Shown: one piece after another, positions 8,889-16,980 of the stretch | Position numbering within the stretch: position 1 is the stretch's first letter | Layout: each line of letters opens with the position of its first letter | Assembly: GCF_001264245.1 (NCBI RefSeq) | Contig: NZ_CP011339.1 | Coordinates: 5,518,001-5,582,000 of the forward strand | From: Microcystis panniformis FACHB-1757 | GTDB taxonomy: Bacteria; Cyanobacteriota; Cyanobacteriia; Cyanobacteriales; Microcystaceae | Reading direction: 5' to 3' | Length of the DNA: 64,000 bases | The notes under the pieces: model-generated | Told to the model about the DNA's origin: nothing | Databases searched by the model: none | What the model saw: the letters and a program-made list of their open reading frames with translations, nothing else | Position numbers and translations under genes: made by a program

Positions 8889-10129
8889 TTACGTCGATAA
8901 AACTATCAGTTTTTTCCAACGTTCAGCTAACCACCTCTGTCCCTCCTTTATTGAGAGAAAACCCAAACCTCTGAAAAGATTCAATCCTATAGTTGTGAGA
9001 ATTGACCAATTGCTGGCCGCTTGAAAATCACTTATCTCGCTTTTATCTTCCTCAAAAATTACATCTTTTACCCAATGTAACTGATTTTCTATTTTCCAAT
9101 GTCCTCGAATAATTTTAGCAAATACTTGAGCGGATTCGGTTAGGCTACTGATATAGTAAGCTGTTTCTTCATAGGTTTTATCCCCGCGACTACCCCTTCT
9201 TTCTACTTTAAAATTCTGCGCAGATTTTCAAACCCTTGTCTTTCATTTTTCCTCACTTTAAAAACTTCTATTTTTCTTGATAAGTGGGTGGGTGGAATTA
9301 AATATAAGATGAACGTAGGTTGGGTTGAAGCATGAAACCCAACGGCCGCTCATGTTACGCTACCGCTAACCCATCCTACAAATAATTGTGCCTCCCTACT
9401 TATTTTTCGTCCATGACTATTATCTTGTTCAAGAAAGCAACTTTCTGGCTTTGAGGAATTACTCAGGTCTTGTATTCGCTGATCAAGATTTTTCTGATTT
9501 CCTTTAACGGTGATAACATAATCATTTTTACTCTTGGCTATTAAGCTGATTGTTTTTTTCTGGCAGTGTAAAGCATCGCCAGTAAAAACTTTATTTTGGA
9601 GAGAGCAATCCTCAATTATAGCTTGACCTTCGTTGATTTCAGACCCTTTTTTGTTTTCGATTCTTTTTAAGTGTAATACTAAGCCACTTTCTTGACTAAA
9701 CAATGAGACAAACATGATAAAATTTTGTTGTTCATTATTAGGATTCTTTAGGGTGTTTTTGAGACTTTTTCCATCCATCCCTAGCCAATTTATGTCATCT
9801 CTTTGTCCATATTCTTGTAATGCCCATTCATTAAACATTTTTAACAAACTCTGCCAGTCAACTCCCATCATTACCCTTCTAATTGTTGAATAGGACGGGA
9901 CTCTTTCTGGAATTATGTTAAATTCTTTACTGAGCCTGTGCCGATTATTTTTAGCCAACTCTCCTAGTTCTCTATAACCTGAGTATCCTAGCATTGTTCC
10001 CAGTATTATTACTACTAATACTATCCATAAAGGGGGTCTTTTTCCTTGATCTTTCCGAAAGTCCTTGACTTGTTTCAGTTTTTCTATTAAGCTCAACATA
10101 TCTTTAAAAAGTTGGCGGTCACTTCTCAT
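8889..10129 (-). pseudogene. ISAs1-family transposase, disrupted
   Basis: The N-terminal part (10129-about 9380) is a clear ISAs1 transposase: an N-terminal DDE_Tnp_1-associated domain with VKDFRKDQGKR and LGTMLGYSGYRELGE, then MDGKSLKNT, FTGDALHCQKKT and VKGNQKNL of the DDE core. A 65-bp palindromic repeat (9315-9379) interrupts it. The rest (about 9310-8889) continues with KIEVFKV, SLTESAQVFAKIIRGHW, then KIENQLHWVKDV and FEEDKS up to a TAA at 8889-8891, with one more frame change near 9220. The left terminal inverted repeat reads GGGCTGTTTCATTCTCCC on the minus strand at about 10190-10173. Not functional. Confidence 0.85.
9315..9379. repeat. 65-bp palindromic repeat inside ISAs1 transposase
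   Basis: Ends are inverted: GTAGGTTGGGTT at the left and AACCCATCCTAC at the right, with inner GGGTTGAAGCATGAAACCC forming a second hairpin. It splits the transposase frame, adding TGA and TAA stops. Confidence 0.7.
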
Positions 10130-10194
10130 TTTACAAAGACAGTGATCGCTTTTACTTTTGATATTCTGATGGGAGAATGAAACAGCCCTAGGGG

Positions 10195-10310
10195 TTTGGG
10201 GGGGGAGAGATTCCCTCTAGTGAATGTTGGATACGTCCTGCCAGGTTAAGGAAACTCGATGAACCAAGAATCCCGAAGCGCTTAGTGCGACGGGAGTGTC
10301 AATCAGTCAC
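10195..10310 (+). mobile_element. IS200/IS605-type right-end remnant
   Basis: Contains a hairpin TCCCG-aagcgcttagtgcga-CGGGA followed by GTGTCAATCAG. This arrangement is typical of the right end of tnpB-bearing IS605 elements in cyanobacteria. No intact tnpB frame leads into it. The call rests on pattern memory and could be wrong. Confidence 0.4.
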
Positions 10311-10347
10311 CATTGTGCCAAAGCTCCAGTAAGGGCTGAATAATCTT

Positions 10348-11769
10348 GGCTCTTCGGGAATTGTTATGCAAATAATTAACTTAAAATAAAATTCGATGAG
10401 AGCGCCTACGCTCAAAAGTAGCTGAAATCCATACAGGGAAGGACTTAAGGCACAAACAGGTTAATACCAAAAGATAGACAATTGAGTTAAGATTTGATAT
10501 AATAGCCAAAAACGAGATTATTTTACTTATGATACTTGACAAATTTTTGAACCTAAAAGGAACCTGTATTCAAGGCTATCTACACCTAGAAAATATCGGT
10601 ATAGTTTGCCGAATCGAATCGAAAAATCAAAAAGCAACCTGTCCTCGTTGTGGGTTAGAGAGCGATAAACTCCACCAAAATCATCGACATTTAGTCAAAG
10701 ATTTACCAATCTCAGGACAACCAGTGTACCTACAGGTTAATCGTCGTCAATTTAAGTGCGATAATTGTCAGAAACCCTTTAGCGAAGAGTTAGATTTTGT
10801 CGCCAAGAAACGAACCTATACGAAAAGACTAGCCGAGAATATACTCGAACAATTAAAAGAAGGAGATATTTTAAATGTTAGTCGAAGAAATGACGTAACG
10901 GAAGAAGAGATTCAAAGAATGATAGAGGACATAGCTGAAGAAATTACAGAGACAGACCTATCGAAATTAAAAAGACTAGGAATTGACGAAATCGCTCTAG
11001 TCAAAGGACAAAAAAATTACTGTGCGGTTTTAGTAAATTTAGATACGGGAAAACTAATAGCTATTCTAGAGAAGCGAACACAAGAAGAATTGAGGGAAAC
11101 GCTTACAGGGTGGGGAAAAGAGGTGTTAGAGCAAATTGAAGAAGTCAGCATAGACCTTTGGTTGCCCTATAAAAATTTGGTGAAAGAATTGATGCCATCG
11201 GCCGAGGTAGTCGCCGATAGATTCCATGTAATGAAACAAATTAATCAAGAGTTAGACGAACAAAGAAAAGCAGAAAAAAGAGCCGTAGAAGCGCAGAAAA
11301 ATAAAAAACAGAAAGCGGAAAAAGAAGCGAAGCTAGAAGTTTTAAAGCGAAGTAAATATAGCTTGTTAAAAAATGAAAAAGATTTAACGGAAACTCAAAA
11401 AATCAAACTAGAAGCTATCAAAGAAAATTGACCAAATTTGAAAAAGATGCACGAGTTAAAGGAAGAATTTAGAAAGATTTATGAAACCTCAGAGAATCCG
11501 ACAGAAGGACTGCTATCCATCTCGGAATGGTTGGCAAAATCCTCCAGTGTTTTTACCAAGAGTTGTCAAACAATCCGAAACTGGTTTGGAGAAATAATTA
11601 GTTATTTCGAGCGAAGGACAACGAATGGGGTGGTCGAGGGAATCAACAATAAACTTAAACTAATAAAACGGAGAGGCTATGGCTTTAGAAACTTTCGGAA
11701 TTTTTGGGTTAGAAGTATGTTATCTTGGCATCTTGTATGTTGATTTAGCATAAAGGGTAACGAAGAGCC
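10348..11769 (+). mobile_element. ISL3-family insertion sequence, copy 1 (1422 bp)
   Basis: Bounded by inverted repeats starting GGCTCTTCG at 10348 and ending CGAAGAGCC at 11769; the match continues imperfectly for about 25 bp. It is flanked by a perfect 8-bp target duplication ATAATCTT (10340-10347 and 11770-11777). The length equals copy 2 exactly. Its transposase carries a nonsense codon. ISL3 elements typically make 8-bp duplications. Confidence 0.92.
10529..11743 (+). pseudogene. ISL3-family transposase with internal stop
   Basis: Near-identical to the intact 404-residue transposase of copy 2. An N-terminal zinc-ribbon (CPRCGLES... CDNCQKPF) and HTH region are followed by the DDE-type catalytic domain with GIDEIALVKGQ, ADRFHVMKQ and the C-terminal NGVVEGINNKLKLIKR. 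Codon 301 is TGA (11429-11431) where copy 2 has a phenylalanine codon in a stretch of equal length. This is a substitution, not an indel, so this break is a real nonsense mutation rather than a run-length artefact. Confidence 0.88.
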
Positions 11770-11777
11770 ATAATCTT

Positions 11778-12240
11778 TGCTGTCAAAGCGCATCAACCTG
11801 ACGCAAGAAAAATTGATTTTTGTAAATAATAATTTCAACTCGCTCGCTACTAGCATAGGATAGAAACGTCGAATTTTCAGGAGGAGTGACGTTGACATCC
11901 TCGCCGCCCTAAAAGTGCGGCGATTCCTAAACCTCACGATTTAAGTTTCTGCTTCCACCACCGTCGCATACCACAGTTAAAAAACCATGTACTGTCTTAC
12001 ACAGAGTCCACAGACTTTCGCCCCATTTCAGAAGCCCGATTCCCTGTGTCCCACGGTACGTTGACCGCCTATAGCTTCTTGTACTTGTTGCGCGCGACTT
12101 TTTACCCGGCCAAGCTTTTCTGGTCGGAACCCCCTAAGCCGAGTTTTCAAGGTGCTGCGCCGTCCACTTGGTTTTCGAGACTGGCCTTTTAATTCTAACG
12201 TAAAGCCAACCTAGAACGGCGGGGTTTCAGACCCAAAATT
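11778..12240 (-). mobile_element. IS200/IS605-type remnant with terminal hairpin
   Basis: The hairpin CGCCGC-cctaaaagt-GCGGCG (11902-11922) next to GTTGACATCCT reads on the minus strand as AATCGCCGC...GCGAGGATGTCAAC. That is the familiar right end of cyanobacterial tnpB elements. Upstream on the same strand only short tnpB-like C-terminal fragments can be read, with stops. 12241-12400 shows no gene; a TATAAT at 12368-12373 may serve the following transposase fragment. Confidence 0.5.
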
Positions 12241-12400
12241 TCCGATGAGAGCAATAGGAACTAGGCTAATCGGCCTCACTGAGATTAGCGTTTCCAAAAC
12301 TAATCTCGCAGATTTTGCGCTTTTGACGCTTCCTTTGGCAGACTTAGCGTTTGCTCTTAAATCCTGTTATAATAGGGTAAATAAAAAACAATGAGATAAA

Positions 12401-12990
12401 ATGCCCAAGAAAGCTTACTTAGCCGAACATCTAAGTTCAGAGGAACTGAAAGATAGATACAGAAGCAGTCAAGACTCAGTAGAAACAAGAAGATGGCACT
12501 TATTGTGGAAAATATCGTTAGGATGGACAATCAAAAATGCTGCAGTAGCTGTAGGATTAGATTATCAATATAGTTTTAGAATTCTCAAAAGATATAATGA
12601 ATTAGGAGAAGAAGGAGTTAAAAATCTCAAGAAAAAAAGTGTGGAACATCGGAGAGGAAAAGAACCTTTATTGAAGGAAGAACAATTGCAAAAATTAAAA
12701 GAAGAACTGAAAAAACGTCCTGCCGATGGAGGAATCTGGACAGGTCCGAAGGTGGCTAGATGGATAGAAAAGGAAACGGGACGAGAAAAAGTTTGGAATC
12801 AAAGGGGATGGGATTACTTAAAAAAAGTGCAGATATTCTTGTCAAAAACCGAGACCAAAACATAAAAAGGGAGACCCAGTTAAACCAGAAAAATTTAAGC
12901 AGAATTTACCAGTAAAAGTCCAATAATTAAGAGATAAATTTCCCAATTCTCAGATAGAAGTCAAAAACTTTAAGTTGCCGAGGGAATCAT
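12401..12990 (+). pseudogene. IS630-family transposase fragment
   Basis: The first 154 codons encode the IS630 N-terminal helix-turn-helix and linker (WTIKNAAVAVGLDYQYSFRI; RPADGGIWTGPKVARWI). After the A-run at about 12820 the frame shifts, and the family-typical CRYSCQKPRPKHKKGDP continues in another frame before a TAA near 12925. The DDE catalytic part is absent; low-complexity CTCCCTG repeats and then a MITE follow at 13036. Confidence 0.8.
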
Positions 12991-13149
12991 GCTCGATTTT
13001 CTACTTTCTCTCCCCGCTCCCTGCTCCCTGTTACTTAGGGGTTGCTGAATAAATCTAAAAACCTTGTTGGGTAAGACTTTTAGACTTTTGGGAAATCAAA
13101 AAGTGCCAGCCATTGGAGGGATCGGGGGGAAAATCCCTGGACTTTTTCC

Positions 13150-14571
13150 GGCTCTTCGTTACTCTTTATGCTAAATCAACAGACAAGATGCCAAGATAAC
13201 ATACTTCTAACCCAAAAATTACGAAAGTTTCTCAAGCCATAGGCTCTCCGTTTTATTAGTTTCAGTTTATTGTTGATTCCCTCGACCACCCCATTCGTTG
13301 TCCTTCGCTCGAAATAACTAATGATTTCTCCAAACCAGTTTCGGATTGTTTGACAACTCTTGGTAAAAACACTGGAGGATTTTGCCAACCATTCCGAGAT
13401 GGATAGCATTCCCTCTGTCGGATTCTCTGAGGTTTCATAAATCTTTCTAAATTCTTCCTTTAATTCCTGCATCTTTTTCAAATTTGGGAATTTTTCTTTG
13501 ATAGCTTCTAGTTTGATTTTTTGAGTTTCCGTTAAATCTTCTTCATTTTTTAACAGACTATATTTACTTCGCTTTAAAACTTCTAGCTTTGCTTCTTTTT
13601 CCGCTTTCTGTTTTTTATTTTTCTGCGCTTCTACCGCTCTTTTTTCTGCTTTTCTCTGTTCGTCTAACTCTTGATTAATTTGTTTCATTACATGGAATCT
13701 ATCGGCGACTACCTCGGCCGATGGCATCAATTCTTTCACCAAATTTTTATAGGGCAACCAAAGATCTATGCTGACTTCTTCAATTTGCTCTAACACCTCT
13801 TTTCCCCACCCTGTAAGCGTTTCCCTCAATTCTTCTTGTGTTCGCTTCTCTAGAATAGCTATTAGTTTTCCCGTATCTAAATTTACTAAAACTGCACAGT
13901 AATTTTTTTGTCCTTTGACTAGAGCGATTTCGTCAATTCCTAGTCTTTTTAATTTCGATAGGTCTGTCTCTGTAATTTCTTCAGCTATGTCCTCTATCAT
14001 TCTTTGAATCTCTTCTTCCGTTACGTCATTTCTTCGACTAACATTTAAAATATCTCCTGATTTTAATTGTTCGAGTATATTCTCGGCTAGTCTTTTCGTA
14101 TAGGTTCGTTTCTTGGCGACAAAATCTAACTCTTCGCTAAAGGGTTTCTGACAATTACCGCACTTAAATTGACGACGATTAACTTGTAGGTACACTGGTT
14201 GACCTGAGAGCGGTAAATCTTTGACTAAATGTCGATGATTTTGGTGTAGTTTATCGCTCTCTAACCCACAACGAGGACAGACTGCTTTTTTATTTTTCGA
14301 TTCGATTTGGAAAACTATACCGATATTTTCTAGGTGTCGATAGCCTTGAATACAGGTTCCTTGTAGGTTCAAAAATTTGTCAAGTATCATAAGTAAAATA
14401 ATCTCGTTTTTGGCTATTATATCAAATCTTAACTCAATTGTCTATCTTTTGGTATTAACCTATTTGTGCCTTAAGTCCTTTCCTGTATGGATTTCAGCTA
14501 TTTTTGAGACTAGGCACTCTCATCGAATTTTATTTTAAGTTAATTATTTGCATAACAATTCCCGAAGAGCC
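13150..14571 (-). mobile_element. ISL3-family insertion sequence, copy 2 (1422 bp, intact)
   Basis: Same terminal repeats as copy 1 (GGCTCTTCG...CGAAGAGCC), inserted in the opposite orientation. It has a perfect 8-bp target duplication CTTTTTCC at 13142-13149 and 14572-14579. The transposase is intact, so this copy could be active and could supply transposase to the 133-bp relative at 60.7 kb. Confidence 0.93.
13176..14390 (-). CDS. ISL3-family transposase, intact
   Basis: 404 residues. N-terminal zinc-binding CPRCGLES/CGNCQKPF pair, then a helix-turn-helix region (DILNVSRRNDVTEEEIQRM), then the DDE catalytic core with GIDEIALVKGQ, a conserved ADRFHVMKQINQELD helix, a charged Lys/Glu-rich insertion, and the final TNGVVEGINNKLKLIKRRAYG block containing the catalytic Glu. 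It catalyses cut-and-paste movement of its own element. It differs from copy 1 at only a few residues, and has Phe where copy 1 has a stop. Confidence 0.93.
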   Translation of the reverse strand: MILDKFLNLQGTCIQGYRHLENIGIVFQIESKNKKAVCPRCGLESDKLHQNHRHLVKDLPLSGQPVYLQVNRRQFKCGNCQKPFSEELDFVAKKRTYTKRLAENILEQLKSGDILNVSRRNDVTEEEIQRMIEDIAEEITETDLSKLKRLGIDEIALVKGQKNYCAVLVNLDTGKLIAILEKRTQEELRETLTGWGKEVLEQIEEVSIDLWLPYKNLVKELMPSAEVVADRFHVMKQINQELDEQRKAEKRAVEAQKNKKQKAEKEAKLEVLKRSKYSLLKNEEDLTETQKIKLEAIKEKFPNLKKMQELKEEFRKIYETSENPTEGMLSISEWLAKSSSVFTKSCQTIRNWFGEIISYFERRTTNGVVEGINNKLKLIKRRAYGLRNFRNFWVRSMLSWHLVC

Positions 14572-14688
14572 CTTTTTCCCTGAAAATTAGGGTAATTTAC
14601 CAGATGAAAATGGGTAAAACCCTACACCCTACACCCACGAGAAACTTGTTCAGCAGACCCTAGATAGTCAACAGCTTAGATAATCGCT

Positions 14689-16377
14689 TTAAAAGTCAGA
14701 CAGAGGAATAATTCCACAGGCTTGAATTTTGCTGAAAACGAGGTGAAGTTGCCACAATAACCAATTGCCAACTCTCCAGAAAGCCACGGAGTTTTGATTG
14801 TCAGAAGCTTCCGGAGATGGGTAACAAAGATTTTCTTCAAAAATCAACCAATGAACGGGTAAATGACCGAGGGGAGAATTCGGCTCTAATTCAAAGTTTA
14901 GTTGCTCATAATTGAGCCATTGACCTTCCTTCCGCCAACCTAGGCGCTCGCCTAGTTTCTTTTGGGTTTCATAATCCACTAAACCACCGAGACTAGAGAA
15001 AATGGCTTGCTGAATACTAAACCCGAAATGACCATTACTATAATGAAGCCAAAGTTGATCAATTTTTTTCAAATCCGAACAAGGTAATTGAGCAATATCT
15101 TGAGGATAAACCTCATTCCAGTAGGTCTTACGCAAGATTTTCAATAGTAGCTTGGTTGTTTGGCGATCAGCCGCTTGCCACTGTTGCTTTCTTAGCAAAT
15201 CTTGTAATTGATTATAATCAATATCAGCCGATTCTTGAGTTAAGATATTTGGGGAAGTCTGGGGATTTTTAGAAGTAGAAGATTTGTGAATATTGTTTTG
15301 AGTGAATTGAGAGACAACTATTGCTAGGGGAGTTTTGGGGATAGTGTCTTTTTGACAAGCCTCTTGTTCTGCTAAATGATGAGATAATTTATTGATGGTT
15401 TTTTCTAGGGAAATAAATTGTTCTGACCATTCACTTTCATTGAATAAGTAATCATTAAATTGATCAGAGGAAAAAGCCTCTTTTAACCTTGCTTCTTTCT
15501 CGTAACCAGTCGCCAGAAAATTTAGCAAAAACTCAGAATTTATGGCTGAATCTGACGTTTCTAAGAGAGCCGGCTGAGGTGGAAAAATATTATCTACCAA
15601 ATACTTAATTTCTCCAACTGTTGCATAAAATTCTTCATCCACCTTAATCACTTCTTCTATTAATAATTGAAAAGGCGCAAAATAGTCCTGTAAGTAGTTT
15701 TCAAAATTAATCGCATTTTGGGCAAGATCAGCAATTTCTTGGCGAACTCGTTGAGATTTGAGTTGATAATGATTTAATTCCTCATAAATTTTGAGTTCTT
15801 GAATAATTGCTTGCACAATTTTTTTCTGCTTTTGAGTATCCTCGGCTAATTTCTGAACTCCTTCCCCTAGTAATTTAGTTTTTCTCAACATCAAAAAAGA
15901 TGTTTTTCCCAGTAGCAAAATTGCCCGAAAATTTTCCTGTTTTTCCAGCTTGAGTTGATTGAGAATATTTTGATTATTATTATTTTTAATTTCTAACTTT
16001 ATTCTCTCGTAGTCTAAGATTTTCAATTCTTGATATTTTTGGGAAAATAAAATTTTGAGATTGTCACTGAGTTGGAGTAAAAAACGATAATATCCGTCTT
16101 GATATATTTCTAGTCCATTAATTAATAAATTATAGTCTTTAATTAATAACTGAGTCTCGATCAAGATTTCTTGTTGAGTGATTTTTTCTTTTCGTTTAAT
16201 AATCTTACCAAAATAGTAATGGTAGCGAACTCCTTCTTGAATTAATTTCCGACGTTCCTTGATGATTTTCTGAAAATTTTTTAAGTATCTATTTTTAAAA
16301 ACAGGAAGTTGATAGCTTTGCTCATAAATGGCAATTTTTTTATAGGTCATCAGATGTTGAGAGTTCCTATTTAGCAT
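14689..16377 (-). CDS. Coiled-coil protein with C-terminal GUN4-like domain
   Basis: 562 residues. Roughly residues 1-345 are long charged helices with heptad-like Leu/Ile/Glu/Lys spacing (coiled coil, no membrane segment). Residues about 385-545 form a GUN4-like domain: LLRKQQWQAADRQTTKLLL, then LPCSDLKKIDQLWLHYSNGHFGFS, IFSSLGG, LGERLGWR and the closing PLGHLP. Classical GUN4 binds protoporphyrin/Mg-protoporphyrin and activates Mg-chelatase. Many cyanobacterial GUN4 domains, however, are fused to unrelated signalling or effector modules, and this one has no chlorophyll-gene neighbours. It is the last gene of a minus-strand operon with a hydrophobic protein (84 bp upstream) and a DUF2235 hydrolase. 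Porphyrin binding is a family property, not shown here. Confidence 0.75.
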   Translation of the reverse strand: MLNRNSQHLMTYKKIAIYEQSYQLPVFKNRYLKNFQKIIKERRKLIQEGVRYHYYFGKIIKRKEKITQQEILIETQLLIKDYNLLINGLEIYQDGYYRFLLQLSDNLKILFSQKYQELKILDYERIKLEIKNNNNQNILNQLKLEKQENFRAILLLGKTSFLMLRKTKLLGEGVQKLAEDTQKQKKIVQAIIQELKIYEELNHYQLKSQRVRQEIADLAQNAINFENYLQDYFAPFQLLIEEVIKVDEEFYATVGEIKYLVDNIFPPQPALLETSDSAINSEFLLNFLATGYEKEARLKEAFSSDQFNDYLFNESEWSEQFISLEKTINKLSHHLAEQEACQKDTIPKTPLAIVVSQFTQNNIHKSSTSKNPQTSPNILTQESADIDYNQLQDLLRKQQWQAADRQTTKLLLKILRKTYWNEVYPQDIAQLPCSDLKKIDQLWLHYSNGHFGFSIQQAIFSSLGGLVDYETQKKLGERLGWRKEGQWLNYEQLNFELEPNSPLGHLPVHWLIFEENLCYPSPEASDNQNSVAFWRVGNWLLWQLHLVFSKIQACGIIPLSDF

Positions 16378-16461
16378 AGCTATCTTAGACCAAAAAATTC
16401 CTCAATACTTAGCAATAATCATCCGCTGCCCCCATCTCTTGCAAGAGGGAGCAATACCTAA

Positions 16462-16929
16462 TTAAACATTTTCAACTTCAACAACAACCGGTTCATTTTC
16501 AATAACTGGTTCATTTTCAATAACTGGTTCATTTTCAATAACTGGTTCATTTTCAATAACAACTGTTTGAGGACTTTCAGGAGTTGGCTCAGTTACCGTT
16601 TCTTGCTGCTTTACTGTCTGTTCTTGATGGTCAGTCAAGTGTTTTTTGGTTTTTAATTTCAGGTCATCAGTCAGAGGTAAAGCATCAATTTCAGCCAAAA
16701 GTGTTTCCAGGGATTCTTTTTTACTTCGCTCAGTGTAAAAAGCATTCAGAACCGCTTCAATTCCGTACTGAGCAATCGCATCTCCTAGGACAGTAACCAA
16801 CCCCATCGCTCCAATACCCAGAAAAACTACAAAGGGTTGTCCGAGGGTCAGAATTAGCACGATGACAGCAATAATAGCCGAAGCTAAATAAGTACCTGCC
16901 ACTTTTTTGATAATGTTATCGAGTTCCAT
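16462..16929 (-). CDS. Small hydrophobic protein with GYGIEA-type motif, paralogue of the 49.2-kb gene
   Basis: About 155 residues. I chose the ATG at 16929 because GAGGTG lies 5 bp upstream; the GTG at 16938 sits inside that ribosome site. Residues about 8-55 hold two hydrophobic segments (LASAIIAVIVLILTLG and FVVFLGIGAMGLVTVLG). The motif GDAIAQYGIEAVLNAFY and an amphipathic helix with LP..DDLKLKTKKHL follow. The tail has four IENEPV repeats from exact 18-bp DNA repeats. The core motif and length match the protein at 49215-49694. No family name is known to me. It lies between a lipase-like gene and a GUN4 gene, 42-84 bp apart, so it likely acts with them at a membrane. Confidence 0.7.
   Translation of the reverse strand: MELDNIIKKVAGTYLASAIIAVIVLILTLGQPFVVFLGIGAMGLVTVLGDAIAQYGIEAVLNAFYTERSKKESLETLLAEIDALPLTDDLKLKTKKHLTDHQEQTVKQQETVTEPTPESPQTVVIENEPVIENEPVIENEPVIENEPVVVEVENV
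16490..16561. repeat. Four tandem 18-bp repeats in coding sequence
   Basis: Unit GGTTCATTTTCAATAACT, four copies, the last two bases short of a fifth match. On the minus strand it encodes IENEPV. Exact identity between units suggests recent slippage; the copy number should vary between strains. Confidence 0.9.
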
Positions 16930-16980
16930 AAAAATCACCTCAAATTTCTAGCGAAGGATTAGTTTAATTCTAAAGCAAGG

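Larger units (their letters stand above)
13036..14664. repeat. TA-flanked MITE, copy B, split by an IS
   Basis: Left part 13036-13149 (TAGGGGTTGCTGAATAAATC start) and right part 14572-14664 (ending CAGCAGACCCTA) join to a unit colinear with copies A and C. The ISL3 element of 1422 bp sits inside at CTTTTTCC, which is duplicated on both sides. Confidence 0.8.
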
